Shown piece by piece: positions 1-10,885 of a DNA stretch of 55,508 bases. Position 1 is the stretch's first letter; each line of letters begins with the position of its first letter. The notes beneath the pieces were generated by a model, which searched no databases, was not told where the DNA came from, and saw only the letters and a list, made by a program, of their open reading frames with translations. The position numbers and the translations under genes are program-made. Origin of the DNA: Sarocladium kiliense (lineage: Eukaryota > Ascomycota > Sordariomycetes > Hypocreales > Sarocladiaceae); NCBI GenBank assembly GCA_030734395.1, contig JAUZTG010000030.1, forward strand, positions 1-55,508, read 5' to 3'.

Positions 1-16
1 GCGCGCACTGTTCTCG
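1..16. repeat. Terminal direct repeat, left copy (16 bp)
   Basis: The first 16 bases, GCGCGCACTGTTCTCG, are identical to bases 55493-55508. The GH39 reading frame runs through the right copy and continues after the left copy in the same codon phase, so the gene uses this segment only once. This is what a circular unit or a tandem array cut at an arbitrary point would give. Confidence 0.95.
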
Positions 17-679
17 CTTCTCTTAACCTTGTCGACACCCTTGCGTACTGGACATTCACAGACGTCTTTGAAGAAGAAGGCGCTGGATTGACTCCTTTTC
101 GTAAGCTCTCCCTATTAAGATCGTGCAGAAGAATTACTAACTCCGAAACCCCTCCTAGATGGTGGATTCGGGCTTGTTAATCTTCAAGGTATTCCGAAGC
201 CAGCTTTCCATGCTTTCAGACTTCTCCGTGATCTGGGGAGTGAAGTTTTGCAGCGTCACGATGACGATGGTATTGTGACAAGGGACGTGAAATCTGGACT
301 AGTCAAAGCTGTTTTACTGCACTATCCTTCAGAGGTGAAGACATCGCCTCCCCCCGCATATATGGACCGACAAGCGGCTATTGATCTCATCAAGGTGGGA
401 ACATCGCTGACCAAGAGACTCTTTCTTGAGGGTCTTCCACCGCGAGCGGCATTTCGACTGGAGAAGCTAGCTCCTGGCGGCAGAGGTGATCCTGCTTCTG
501 CTTGGAGACGCTTGGGGTCGCCGGACACTTTGGGCCGTACGGTGACCCGAGAACTGGTATCTTACGCAGAGTCATTAGAAACGCGCTATCTGAATGCTGA
601 TGACAGTGGGCAACTACTCTTCGAGGGGGAGTTAGCACCGTGGACACTAATCACCTTGACCCAGCTCGGATCAAGCTAG
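1..679 (+). CDS. GH39 beta-xylosidase-like glycosidase, 3' part (5' part at 54252-55508)
   Basis: This is the C-terminal third of an intracellular GH39-type glycosidase. The frame opens at base 1 in phase with the right edge of the window. An intron is read at 101-158 (GTAAGC donor, CCTAG acceptor). After splicing it encodes the family hallmark 'FHGGFGLVNLQGIPKPAFHA' and then 'FRLLRDLGSEV'. Upstream, 'YWTFTDVFEE' is the usual GH39 stretch following the nucleophile region. The stop is at 677-679. No signal peptide belongs to this gene, judged from its N-terminus at 54252. GH39 enzymes hydrolyse beta-1,4-xylosides with retention of configuration. The family is clear, but the substrate is inferred only. 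Confidence 0.9.
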
Positions 680-1542
680 GTCAGACCTGTATGAAGAGGC
701 AGACAGTAGGCCCTGGAGGCATGCAAAGCTAGTTTAACGGAGATTATTGACCTGAAGTCAGGGGTTCCAACAGAATATGTACTCTTGTTGCACAGCAATG
801 CTAATACATGATGTCCATAATATTGCCCGAAGCAACACACATGGAATCTATAAGAGGCTATCCGGCCACGACCGGATCGATACGCCGAACGCGTGAGCAG
901 TCAGCTACACGATGATGGCGATCCTCGTGTACCCTGCCTGCCCTGCTTGGCTAGAGAGGTCAGCCCTCTTGGTGTGATCGCCGTGCACCCTCACATGGTG
1001 ATGACAGGCCCTTTGATCTTGCCCAGCTCGGAGGAGCCCTCGGACTGCTCCGATAGACAGTGATCCTTGGCCGTAATCCTCGGCCATAATCCGTGGGAAG
1101 AACTATCGGGGGGAGCGCGGGGCGGGCGGAGATCAGCATCTTAGCTGCAAACCCCAGCTCCAATCCCCCGTACCCCACGTTTGGAGATGGCATCAGAACT
1201 GCATCTCCGTAGGGAATATCGCGTCGAATCTGCAGCTCCTGCGTTAACATTACTTCGCGGATGGGCCCTGGGTCACAGCAGCCAGCGTCCTTTTTGGTGG
1301 TAATTCAGACTCAAACCATAAAGCTTCAAACCTGGGCTGTCCCAATGTTATCCATAACCTCGGTTCAGAATAAACGGCTCTCGTCACCGCTCGGAATAAC
1401 CCTCCGAGTGGCATAGGCCCTCGAAGAGGCACGTCACAAGGGGCGTGCTCATCCAGGGGCGACACAAGTATTTAAACTCGCTTTGCACTACGTAAAGTGT
1501 AGCTGTGTCTCATTACGGCATTTAAAGTTTCCAATCTTCACC
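680..1542. other. Intergenic, no gene recognised
   Basis: This stretch lies between the GH39 stop and the secreted lyase start. The open frames in it are short, overlap each other on both strands and show no recognisable domain. It presumably holds the GH39 3' UTR and the lyase promoter. No specific regulatory site could be defended. Confidence 0.6.
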
Positions 1543-2790
1543 ATGCGTACCATCTTGCTCCCTTTCGCAATCGCGCTGTCTGCTACCGTGGCCAAACCTG
1601 CTCGCCTTCCAGAATGCACCAGCACCACAGAAGATGGGTTCAAGCACCCCGGGATCTACCATGACTGTGCCTCTCTCGATCGCATTCAAACCAACTATCA
1701 TAGTGGCAGGTCTCCGTACGTGGAAGCGCTAGCAAGCTCCATTGATCGTCTGCCAGCGCTGCAGCCAAGCTCAACCTGGGAGATGGAAGGGCCGTTCGAG
1801 TCAGTCGTCTGGGCTGGCGAAGATGGCCACAACATTCCTCTCCAGAACGATGGCAAGTCTTCCTACGCGCTAACATTGGGTTGGTATGCGACAGGAAACG
1901 AAGAATGGCTTTCGCGCGCCAAGACTACCATCCTCGCCTGGGGTGAGACACTGGAGTACCTCAACGAGCACATTCAAGGCGGAGAAGGCCTAGCGTACAT
2001 GACAGCCGCAGCTGAAATTCTTCGAGCCGCAAGCGCTTGTTCAGGCTGGTCCGAATCGGACACCAAAACTTACTTTGACATGATTAAGAGAATTATCGTG
2101 CCTTGGAATCAGACCGAGGGCCTGACCCGTTACGACTTTTTCATGAATCAGGGGTTTTACGGCAACGGTGGCGCCATGAACGTGGCTGTCTTCAGTAACA
2201 ACCGCAGCATGTATGATGAAATGATAAAGCATGCGACGGTTGGGTCTAACCCAGATCCGACTCTCGACTACGCAATCCCGATTCAGGTATGCTCGCCCTC
2301 TCAGTATGCCGGAGATTCTCACCTCTAGTAGATCTCTGGGGATCCCAACTACTACGGACAAGTTACGGAAATGGGCCGTGATCAATCCCATCCGATGGGA
2401 ACGCTCCGCGGTCTCAGCTTCATGGGAACTACGTCACGAATCCAAAACGGGGCAGATTTCTACATCCAAGACTCGGCGCGTCTCTTGGCTGGTTTTGAAT
2501 ACTGGTCCCGGTATAATGGTGGTGATGACACTACTCCTTGGGAACGAAAAGAGATCCGGGTCGGAAGTGGTGAATTTTACGACAGGCTCAGCGAGACCTC
2601 ACGCGGGCGAAACTACGCTCAGTACGAACAGCCGCTGGAGGCCATTGGGGTCGCCTACCATGAATACTACCGACGAGGATTCGTCGACGACATGCCACTC
2701 TACGCGAAGTATATGGAATGGCAAGGGATTGGCTGGGACACATTTGAGTGGGGTGACGACGATACAATCGGGTATATCGGTCTGTCTTAG
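1543..2790 (+). CDS. Secreted alginate-lyase-superfamily protein (PL38-like candidate)
   Basis: The model has two exons, 1543-2286 and 2332-2790, with a 45-nt intron (GTATGC donor, TAG acceptor), giving about 400 aa. The start was chosen at 1543 because it begins a clean signal peptide (MRTILLPFAIALSATVAKPA); frame-mates upstream add only an unlikely extension. The body shows features of the alpha/alpha-toroid alginate lyase fold (PF05426 type): 'GYGN'-like 'FYGNGGAMN' near residue 220 and, just after the splice, 'EMGRDQSHPMGTLRGL', which resembles the 'GRDQGH' block of those lyases. In CAZy terms the closest fit from memory is PL38, whose members cleave beta-1,4-glucuronan. The subfamily is inferred. 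The gene sits just downstream of GH39 and near a PL20 gene across the window junction, which supports a role in uronan breakdown. Confidence 0.7.
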
Positions 2791-3651
2791 ATCGAGAACT
2801 CTTCTCGTTCCGCGGGAATTTAGTACGCAGGGCATCGCTCCTTCACGCAATAAATCGAACCCCCAACTGCGACCAGCACATTAGAGCGTCTGCTCAACCT
2901 CAGAAACACATGCAGGGTTGTGATTCTGCCTCCTTGCGTCTCTTGGGCGATGTATGGGTGCCGAGTATCTGTGTATCTGTGCGAGGAAGGCGATCACGAG
3001 CTTGATTCTATTAGTTAAAAACGTGGATCAATGAATATTGTCGCCATATCCCTCTCCCGCTCCACCAGCGCTATTCCTTTGCTCATACTTTGTTCATCTA
3101 GGCTCGATCCTCGGAAGCTCACTAAATCAACATGCTATGGTTGAACGACTGAACACGGCAATGACCACTCCAGGATAATTGTCGACCAAGTCCAGGCATA
3201 GTTCCAAATAGTCGAATCGCACTTGTCGAGGCGCTCCAATTACTCCGCCAATCATTACATTAGGTCACGTTCGGCCTTTTCTCAGCAGAGCTGGGTCTCT
3301 CTCGGACATCGAAGCCTGGAGCTGCTCGGTTGCACAGTTTGCTCGACCTTTAGATGGACCTGAGCCAAGGCCACTTCTCGTGGACTCTGCTGTTTCAAAT
3401 GTTGCGATTGGAGCTCAGAAATGACCAAGTGTAAGAAGGTCTCATTTCTGCCCTGATCATTTCCACCTCAAAGACTTTCCGGCTTCGCATTGTTCGCCAA
3501 AGCCTCACCTTCCTAGCAGACTCATCCGCCACGTCATGTCCTTTACCGGAGAGATCGCCCGTTGCAGCCATTCCGCGATCACTATTCTAACGAATATCCA
3601 TGATGGTCAGCGTCATCCTCCCCGTGCTCGATTCTTTCGCTCCTGAGACTT
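2791..3651. other. Intergenic, no gene recognised
   Basis: This is the tail-to-tail gap between the secreted lyase (+) and the decayed regulator (-). No open frame with family resemblance was seen on either strand, and no repeat or transposon end was recognised. Confidence 0.5.
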
Positions 3652-5486
3652 CTAGTCACCCACGGCCGATATCGAACCTCGTCGACTCGTCCTGCTTTGA
3701 AACTCCAACGCTGCCGTCCTCGCCAACGGATACATGTCCGACAATTGCGTCAGCTGCTCCAGTGTACGACCTAGCGAACCACGAACCGTCCCGTAATCGC
3801 CCAACATTGTGCTCAGCGGAAACCCTATACTGCCCTGGCTCGCGGAGTTGTTGCCTCGATTTCGGGCACATTGACATCGTGTTCGGCTACAATCGACGAA
3901 GTGATCTTCAATGACTCGGAGTAGGTCTTCGTCTGCCATCCCGGCGGTATAAACGAACAGCGGGACAAAAGTAAGGGAGATTGAAGCTCTCGAGTTGGCA
4001 GCACATATGCGTGAAGGACAAGATCGAATCTGCAGACTCTCTGCATACCTCAATGGGCACAATCTCCTCCGAATTAGCATGGCAAAATGGCCGGAGGAGA
4101 GTTAGTAGGCAGAAGTGGTGGTACATGCTGGTGCGGTTAGCATAGGTGACGACGATGGGCGTAACACCATGACAGGAGGGAACTACTTTCCTGGATGAAG
4201 GGGGTCGCCAAGGGAGACGTCTGGGCCGAGATAATACCCGTTCTTAATGCGGCAGGCCAGGCAGCACATGATCCTTATAAGCGCGATTGAGCAGTAATCT
4301 TTCTTGCCTGCTTTGAAGTCGTCCTTATACAGATCCTTGACTATCGTTGGAAACGGATTGTACTGCTCCTGGAAAAATATCTCTAGGAGCTCGTACGTCA
4401 TTTCAAACGGCATGACCTTCAATTGGGCCTCATTCTTATTTTCACCCTCAAAGTCAATGAGCGGGGGGTTCTTTGCGAACTTACATGAGGTATTTGGCCC
4501 AAGCTCACCCTGAGCGAAGTATGCTGTATTGTCGAAGTGGGTTCGCTCATTTTGTTGGTGTACGGGCGAGTAGGAATCGCCCCTGTAGATCTGACTTTGG
4601 GGAGTGGTTTCGTCGGTCATGTATGGCGAATTAGGAGTGTCTCCAAATTCCCAACCATATCCTGGATCAGTGCCACCGAAGGTTTTGGATTTACCTGATG
4701 AGGACAAGTAGGAATACATCCGACCTCGATTTCCGAAACACTCCGGCATAGCTGAGTTTATCCACGCCCGCTGAAACTAAGGGCGCCGAGCTTGATCTAT
4801 CTTCGAAAAACGCATCGCCTGCACTTTTCTGAGAGGAGAAGACTGCAGGACCGGCGATCATGAGACTGTTGAGTTCTTGTTGGGTGACGTGCTGGAGGAT
4901 GTCGTGGTCATACTTGGTGCTGAGCTGCAAGGCCGACAAGGCTTCCGCAATCTGCTCCACAGGCTTCCTGCGCCACAAGGCAATGACGGTCTCATATCAT
5001 GCTCGCCGTTGGCCAAGCCTGAAAAACAACGGTCCTGGCCGCATCGTGAGCCAGAAGTGCGGCTCGTTCGTTGCGGATCATGCCTTTGTTTTCCAGTTGT
5101 CGATTTTCGTAGATACAGGGGACGCCTAGGCGGGCGCATCGTCCACACGGGCTTTGTCCGTTACACTGTTGGCAGATGATAAAATTATCAGAGCGGTCCT
5201 TCAGCTATTGTCGCAGTGTCTGTCGTGGCGTCCCTGGTGGACATCGGCTTGTGGATGAAGTGCTTTTGGGTGGCCGGGAGGAGATAACGGGACGATGCGG
5301 CACGAGGAAAGGATATGTGCTAAGAGGGAGACAATCGACAAGCGTGTGACAGCCCCCTCGAACCCCGGCCCTCACACGAGACACAGTGTCGATGGGTCTA
5401 AACTCGCGCAAGGGCATACTTACTCGTGCTCGCTTGCTTCGGCAGCCTCGGCAAGCCTTGAATGTCTTTCGACCCGTCTTGACCAT
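3652..5486 (-). pseudogene. Zn(II)2Cys6 transcription factor, internally deleted
   Basis: A start at 5486 gives MVKTGRKTFKACRGCRSKRAR. A 258-nt intron (5166-5423) then joins to CNGQSPCGRCARLGVPCIYE, so that CX2CX6CX5CX2CX6C is perfect. The next stretch ('VEQIAEALSALQL', 'YDHDILQHV') needs a frame change near 5000-4990. Another change is needed near 4750-4690 before 'FEMTYELLEIFF', the start of the fungal-specific TF domain. The frame stops at 4183 after 'GDPLHPGK'. The domain resumes only at 'SMYHHFCLLTLLRPF' (about 4125), so roughly 250 central residues expected in this family are missing. A further frame change precedes the C-terminal piece ending near 3652. It was probably the local regulator of the flanking CAZyme genes. 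Unrecognised introns could explain some breaks, but not the missing centre. Confidence 0.7.
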
Positions 5487-6225
5487 CGCGTTGGAGCGAG
5501 GGACAGGGGGGTCGCATGCCGCGAATGTATTGTGAGAGAATGAGGCGTTGTCTGACGGTACCAGGCAGGCGGGCACCCAGTGGTATATCATCGATGAGCG
5601 GGTGGCGATAACGCCGACTCTCGGCAGTGTTGAACATTCACGCTATGGCAGCTTGTCTCGTTAAAGCACAGCATAGCTGTCGCAAGCATTGGCCGAGCGC
5701 TCCAGGAAATCTGACGAAGACCGTAGCAGAGCTCGGCGATTTAATGTGGAGGGTTCTCCGACAGACGTGGTTGGCTGGTTCTCTCCAAACATGTGCTACA
5801 AACAGTCTGAAGGATGCAGCCGTTATCACACCGGTGCTGGCTGCACCTCGTGTGCTTATGCACAACATATTAACGTTGACCCGTACTGTCGACTACCCTG
5901 CAGGTTGCTTTCCTTCGCCTTTGGGTCCTGCCTCGAGGAAGACCTTGAGCCTCAGGTTGGTTTCTCCTCGGTGGTGCTCCTGGTTTCGTTCGTCTCGAGT
6001 CGTTGCCGAATCCTGGCTCAAAGTGAAGTGCGCTCAAAACGCGACTATTGGCCATCGAATCACGCAAAGGCACCGTTGTCCGCGGATGTTAAGTCCTTTG
6101 GTTGCACATCAAGTAAGGCTACCCGCCACCATCATCATTATACTTCTTCATGATTCACTCCGCTTTCGTGTGACAAAAAGACCGGCGGCTACTATCCGGC
6201 GTTGCGTATATTATCATCTGATAGC
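5487..6225. other. Intergenic, no gene recognised
   Basis: Long open frames exist here on the plus strand (for example 5627-6364), but they overlap other frames, lack domains, and the longest runs into the antisense of the amidohydrolase. This is treated as the upstream region of the regulator and the 3' flank of the amidohydrolase. Confidence 0.5.
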
Positions 6226-7190
6226 TCAGAGAGAAGCACTCCATATAGTCTTGTTGTTGTCGCCCAACTTCAAGACTCTTCGCGCATTTCCGCCCATAAA
6301 GTCTTCCATGGCATCAGCCCGCAGACTGGCCATGCCCTTCCCTTGCAAGTATTCGGCAGCTTGATCAACGCACTTGGCCCAGGGAAGCTGTGGGAAGTTC
6401 GTACCGAACAAAACTTTTTTCTGCCCAGTAGTGTTCGCAAACTGGATCAGCTCAGGTGGGTAATACTTCGGGAGATGGGCGCTTGTATCGATGAAGACGT
6501 TTTTATGCTTCCATGCTACCGCTATCATCTCAGCTGTCCAAGGATAGCCGATGTGCCCGCAGACGATCTTCAACGCTGGAAACTTGAGCGCCACAACGTC
6601 AATATATGGAATCGGCCTGCCGACCTCGCTAGGGCACAGGGGTCCCGTATGTCCGACCTGAGTGAAAAAAGGAATATCGAGCTCGACACACTTGGCATAT
6701 AGCGGCCAGTAGTGCGCATCGGTAGGAGGCAGGTTCCAGAGCCACGGGACAATTCTCAGGCCTTTGAACCCTTCCTTCTTCACATAATGATCTAGCTCTG
6801 CGACAGCGGCTACCGGATCTAGCAAATTAACGCTAGCTATGCCGCATATTCGAGTTGGATGTGAGCGGGTGTAGTCTGCCACTTCGGAGTTAGAGAATAC
6901 CACCCCCCCCAGGTCGATACCAAGCTGTCAAGCAGATCTGAGCCACTCCGGCTGCGTCCATCATGTTCACCAGTTCATCGGGCGAAAGTTTCCTTGCGAT
7001 TAACTTGGGATCAACATGGCTCTGCTCGAAGAGACGCCTTGCTTCTGGTAGTACTGACTAGGGAGTTGAATAAGTCAGCCGCTTGTGACGGTAGTTGGAC
7101 GTCAGCAGATTATATAGGGATGGGACATACATCCCCAACGGGGTTGGCCCAGACGTCCACGACCGGGAAATCGAAGGTTGAAGGTGCCAT
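6226..7190 (-). pseudogene. Amidohydro_2 (TIM-barrel) protein with one-base frameshift
   Basis: Exon 1 is 7190-7131 (MAPSTFDFPVVDVWANPVGD). The intron is 7130-7058 (GTATGT...CTAG) and exon 2 runs from 7057 to 6226. In exon 2, 'WYRPGG' is followed by a run of eight G (6902-6909, C8 on the plus strand) that shifts the frame. Dropping one G gives a continuous frame into 'VFSNSEVADYTRSHP' and about 296 aa in all, the usual family length. Later blocks 'VGHTGPLCPSEVGRPIPYID', 'GHIGYPWTAEM' and 'FGTNFPQLPW' are typical of a fungal/bacterial Amidohydro_2 subfamily. The HxH pair usually seen on strand 1 is not visible, and the late metal Asp position reads Asn, so ordinary metal-dependent hydrolase chemistry is doubtful. 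The shift could be a homopolymer sequencing error, in which case the gene is intact. Confidence 0.75.
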
Positions 7191-8051
7191 GTTTGAGATT
7201 GACAACTCAATGCTCGCTGAACACAATCTCTTGAAAGCAGATCGAGGAGAATTATGGAGATATTGTTGAAGCGGACAGAGGCCTCTGTTTTGCCTCTTCT
7301 TGCCTCGGTATCACATGCCAGGCTACTTAAGTTCCAGGGGGGCAGATTGGCCACGCCATAATGCCATCACATAAGGCTCCACAGGCACCCACAGTACTTC
7401 AAAAAGAGATTCTGCGCTGTTCGCCTTAAACCTCTTATTGAGCTATGATGCTTCGACAAAGATACTTCCGACTCCAAAATTTAAGACCATATTTCAATAT
7501 CTGTAAGCCAGCGTTGACTTTGATATTGGAACGGAAGACTACGTCATGAAACCACTTTTAACTGTTCACTGTCGATAGGAACCTCTTGCTGGGACTTGAT
7601 TGCTCTAATCTCCAAGGAGAGCCAAGACCCGATTGCAATAGTCGGTTTCTGGGAACCAGGTCCGCTCAACAGAGGCTGTCCGATCGTTACCCCGGGCTTG
7701 CGTTGCGGGGAAATGCATGGGTGGGGAAGTACACCAAGCGCGCCACTTAGCTTCCGGATTGCCTCACTGGAGGTGGAACATCACTGCTGTCGCGGCTGCT
7801 TTTACTTTGACTGTTCAATATGGGAAAGCAGCTGCCTCGGGTTATCTGTCGGACAGTACAGCTGGGTGCAGTATCGTGCGGGTCACATTGTCGGCTTACG
7901 ACTCTCGGAGGCCGACCAAGTGAACGGGGTTCATTTGTATAATTCAAGCATTGAAATAAAGTACCGTTGCTGGATGGGCTGGAAGGACGAAGGCTGGAAC
8001 CGATTTAATAGGGAAGATCTACTATCTGCTAATTCTACGCGCCTCACCTGT
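7191..8051. promoter_or_regulatory. Divergent intergenic region between amidohydrolase (-) and GH43 (+)
   Basis: These 861 bases separate two gene starts pointing away from each other and must hold both promoters. Shared regulation of the pair is plausible from the geometry. I see no convincing coding sequence here and do not assign individual binding sites. Confidence 0.55.
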
Positions 8052-9855
8052 ATGATGATACTGCCCTTGGTTTTTGGCCAGCTATGCTGTGCTTTGCTCG
8101 TCGACGCTATTCGCAACCCCATCATATCCGGGTAAGCAGTCTTTGATAGCGTAGAACACCCGGGCTGACTTAGTTTCTAGATGGAATCCGGATGCTTCAA
8201 TCCTTCGGGTTGGAAGTGACTATTTCATTGCCACATCCTCCTTCGAATTCTTTCCCGGTACACCGATATATCATTCTACCGATCTTGCACATTGGGAGCT
8301 CTACTCGAATGCCCTCACGAACGCCGAGCAACTCCAACTCTATGGCGTTCCCGGCAGTTCAGCCGGCGTATGGGCTCCAACACTCTCGTACCACGAGGGT
8401 ATATTCTACCTTGCAAGCATGACACGATGGGTCTATGACCCTGTGCAGAAACTTTGGCCTCGTGTCGTGTTCTACACCTCGCCGGACCTCAAGACCTGGT
8501 CTGCGCCGATCTGGTGCGAACCGTGGGGTATTGATCCAGCTCTTTTCCATGATCCCGTTTCTGGCAATTCGTACCTCAGTCTTATGGCTCCTAACAACAA
8601 CGAAGACCGTCTCTGGGGTATCTACCAGTGCCAGATCGATCTTCAGACTGGTCGCTGCATAGGGCCTTATATGGGTCTTTGGAATGGTACTATAGAGCAT
8701 ACGGAAGGTGTTCGACCAGAAGGACCCAAAATGATCTACAAAGACGGCTTTTATTACCTCCTCATCGCGGAGGAAGGTACTGATGAGCATCACCGAGCCT
8801 CAGTGGCCCGGTCAAGATCCCCAGAAGGCCCATTCGAATCAGCGCCCGATAACCCGGTCCTGCATAACGGCAAATGGGGCGTTACCAATCTCACGGTGCA
8901 GTCCACCGGGCATGCAACGTTTGTCGACACACCCAATGGCGAGTGGTACGCGTCTTTCCTCGCGAGGCGGAATATCAACGGTTCCTCGCCGCTAGGAAGA
9001 GAAGGTTTCCTAACCACTGTGGAGTGGACGGATGATGCTTGGCCTGTCTTCAACGGCGGGGACCCAATTACTTTAAGCCAGAGCTTTGGGTCAGCACCTG
9101 ACCAAAACATGGTTCCAGAGACTTTCGTGGATACTTTCAATAGTGCCTTCCTACATCCAGAGTGGTACCAGCTCCGCACGCCATACACGGTTAATTACAA
9201 GCTTGGGAACAGCTCTTGTGGACCAGGGTTGACGCTGCTGCCGAACGTGTTTGGTTTAAGTGATCGAGACACGCCAGCTGCTTTACTTAGGAAGCAAAAG
9301 TCTCTCAACATGACGTTTTCAGCCACCCTTAGGAAAACGGATAAGCCCCTTGACATCAGGCAATCGGTCGGGATATCCTCCTATTTAAGCGATCTCGCTC
9401 ATCAGGATGTTGGCATTGCTGGCTGTCACAATGCTGAAGGCATGTGTATTTACACATCGCTTATCATGAACGACACATCAACTGTAAGCTCCATTTCTTC
9501 CCTTATTCTGTTCATGGGTACACTGTTGACGTTCTTGGTATCACAGAGGAGCGAGGTTCTACTCAATGATACTGTCATTCCAGCCGATTTAACGCTGCAT
9601 ATTCGTGCAGAGCCTCTACAGTACCACCTTGGGTACTCTTTCGGCGAAGACGATATCCACTGGCTGGCCAAGTTCTCCTCGTACTGGATGGCGTTCGCTC
9701 ATCCGGAATATCTCGTCTTCACCGGAGCGAGCTTTGCTCTTTTCGCAAGCGGAGGAGGTGAGCCGTGGGGCTTCGACAGCACAGACGTCGGCTTTACAAA
9801 GGTGGAAGAAGAGTACTTTGAAGAGGATATCCCTGACTACGATAATTGGGTCTAG
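8052..9855 (+). CDS. Secreted GH43 glycosidase (beta-xylosidase / arabinofuranosidase type)
   Basis: There are three exons: 8052-8131, 8181-9483 and 9547-9855, giving about 563 aa. The first intron is 49 nt and splits the Gly codon of 'NPIISGW'. The second is 63 nt, open in frame, and is called from GTAAGC and CACAG. Exon 1 encodes a hydrophobic signal peptide starting MMILPLVFG. The five-bladed propeller of GH43 is evident: 'NPIISGWNPDAS' (catalytic base Asp near residue 31), 'WGIDPALFHDP' (pKa-tuning Asp near 145) and 'TEGVRPEGPKMIYKDG' (acid Glu near 207). After residue 330 comes a beta-sandwich tail of the kind found in this family, then an acidic C-terminus. It would act outside the cell on xylo- or arabino-oligosaccharides. 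It pairs head to head with the amidohydrolase. The exact subfamily is not determined. Confidence 0.88.
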
Positions 9856-10885
9856 ATAGATACCCAATGTTTCTCCTAATCCCGAGATCCGGAAGCAAGT
9901 TACCCACCAACGCAAGGTAATGGTCCGCGTATACCAATCCGCGATTCGCCCAGCGCCCGGGGCGAACCAGACGTCTCGTCATGCTGCACAGCGCCACATT
10001 GTGGCGCTGACTGTCTTCAGCGATCCAGGGGAGGAAAAAAAAGCCCCCGACGTTCACATGCTTCGCGCTAGACAATTTTTGGAACAATTCGCACCTTGTA
10101 TGTGATGATAATATTGGCATTAAAATAATTGCTAAGCTTCCGAGTGTTCTGACTATATCCATTGATGCATACAGACGCGACACAAAGAAGGTAAAGTAAC
10201 CTAGAGTTTGATGAATGATGTCAAGAGAAGCAGGGCAAGAGAGAAAGAAAGGACGACGCGCGTGAGGGCCGGAAGCGCGCTCACCACCTGTTCCAACTGA
10301 TGGCCGGTTTCGGACATTGCTTGGCAATGATCATATTGGGATCCAGGGAGTGTTAGGGCTACTTCGCGAAGAGTCTGGTTGAACGTGACAGGAAAGAATT
10401 CGTCGCAAACACTGGCATGCCAGAAGCCGCCCGCTAGGCTGAATGAGCCAAGGAGTCAGCACGTAATGTTAATGCTGGCCAGCCTGCTAAGCCAAGCTTA
10501 GATTCTTTCTCGTAGCTCGACTCTCGCACCAGCCATTAGGGCCACAAACTCTATCACATTTCTTACCTAGTGTGCCAATGATTACGACAAGGGTAGTCAC
10601 TGATTTCGAACGTGACTTTGGCTGCCAGTACGAATGAGAAACCTTCAATATGATGACTAGGTCTGTAAAGTCCTATCAACCATCATAAATCCAGCCGTAC
10701 CTCCAAAAAGAATTTCACATCAGCTCTCAACGTCCAAGAAGTCATCTAATACTCATTTGTTTGCACTGGTGAGGTGTTCGTTTGCAGCACTAGATAATTG
10801 CAAGCAGTCTCGAGATGGTACCGTTTCTTACAAAAGTATTATTCACGTCATGAATAATTTCAACGCCTTCTAATAAGAAATGTTT
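9856..10885. other. Intergenic, no gene recognised
   Basis: This is a convergent gap of about 1 kb between GH43 (+) and the flavoenzyme (-). An antisense open frame at 9794-10327 overlaps the GH43 end and has no recognisable family. Nothing else was seen. Confidence 0.55.

Noticed and set aside
1..16. Terminal direct repeat read as evidence of a circular virus or plasmid
   Set aside because: No replication, capsid, polymerase or partition gene is present, and all genes are fungal chromosomal types with introns. Circularity or tandem repetition stands, but not viral or plasmid identity.
5627..6364. 245-codon plus-strand open frame
   Set aside because: No domain, overlaps other open frames, and its end is antisense to the amidohydrolase exon.
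9484..9546. Treating the open 63-nt segment in GH43 as coding
   Set aside because: It begins GTAAGC and ends CACAG, is hydrophobic unlike the surrounding beta-sandwich, and its removal keeps frame; an intron is more likely.
9794..10327. 177-codon minus-strand open frame between GH43 and the flavoenzyme
   Set aside because: Overlaps the GH43 3' end in antisense, has no recognisable family and no natural start context.
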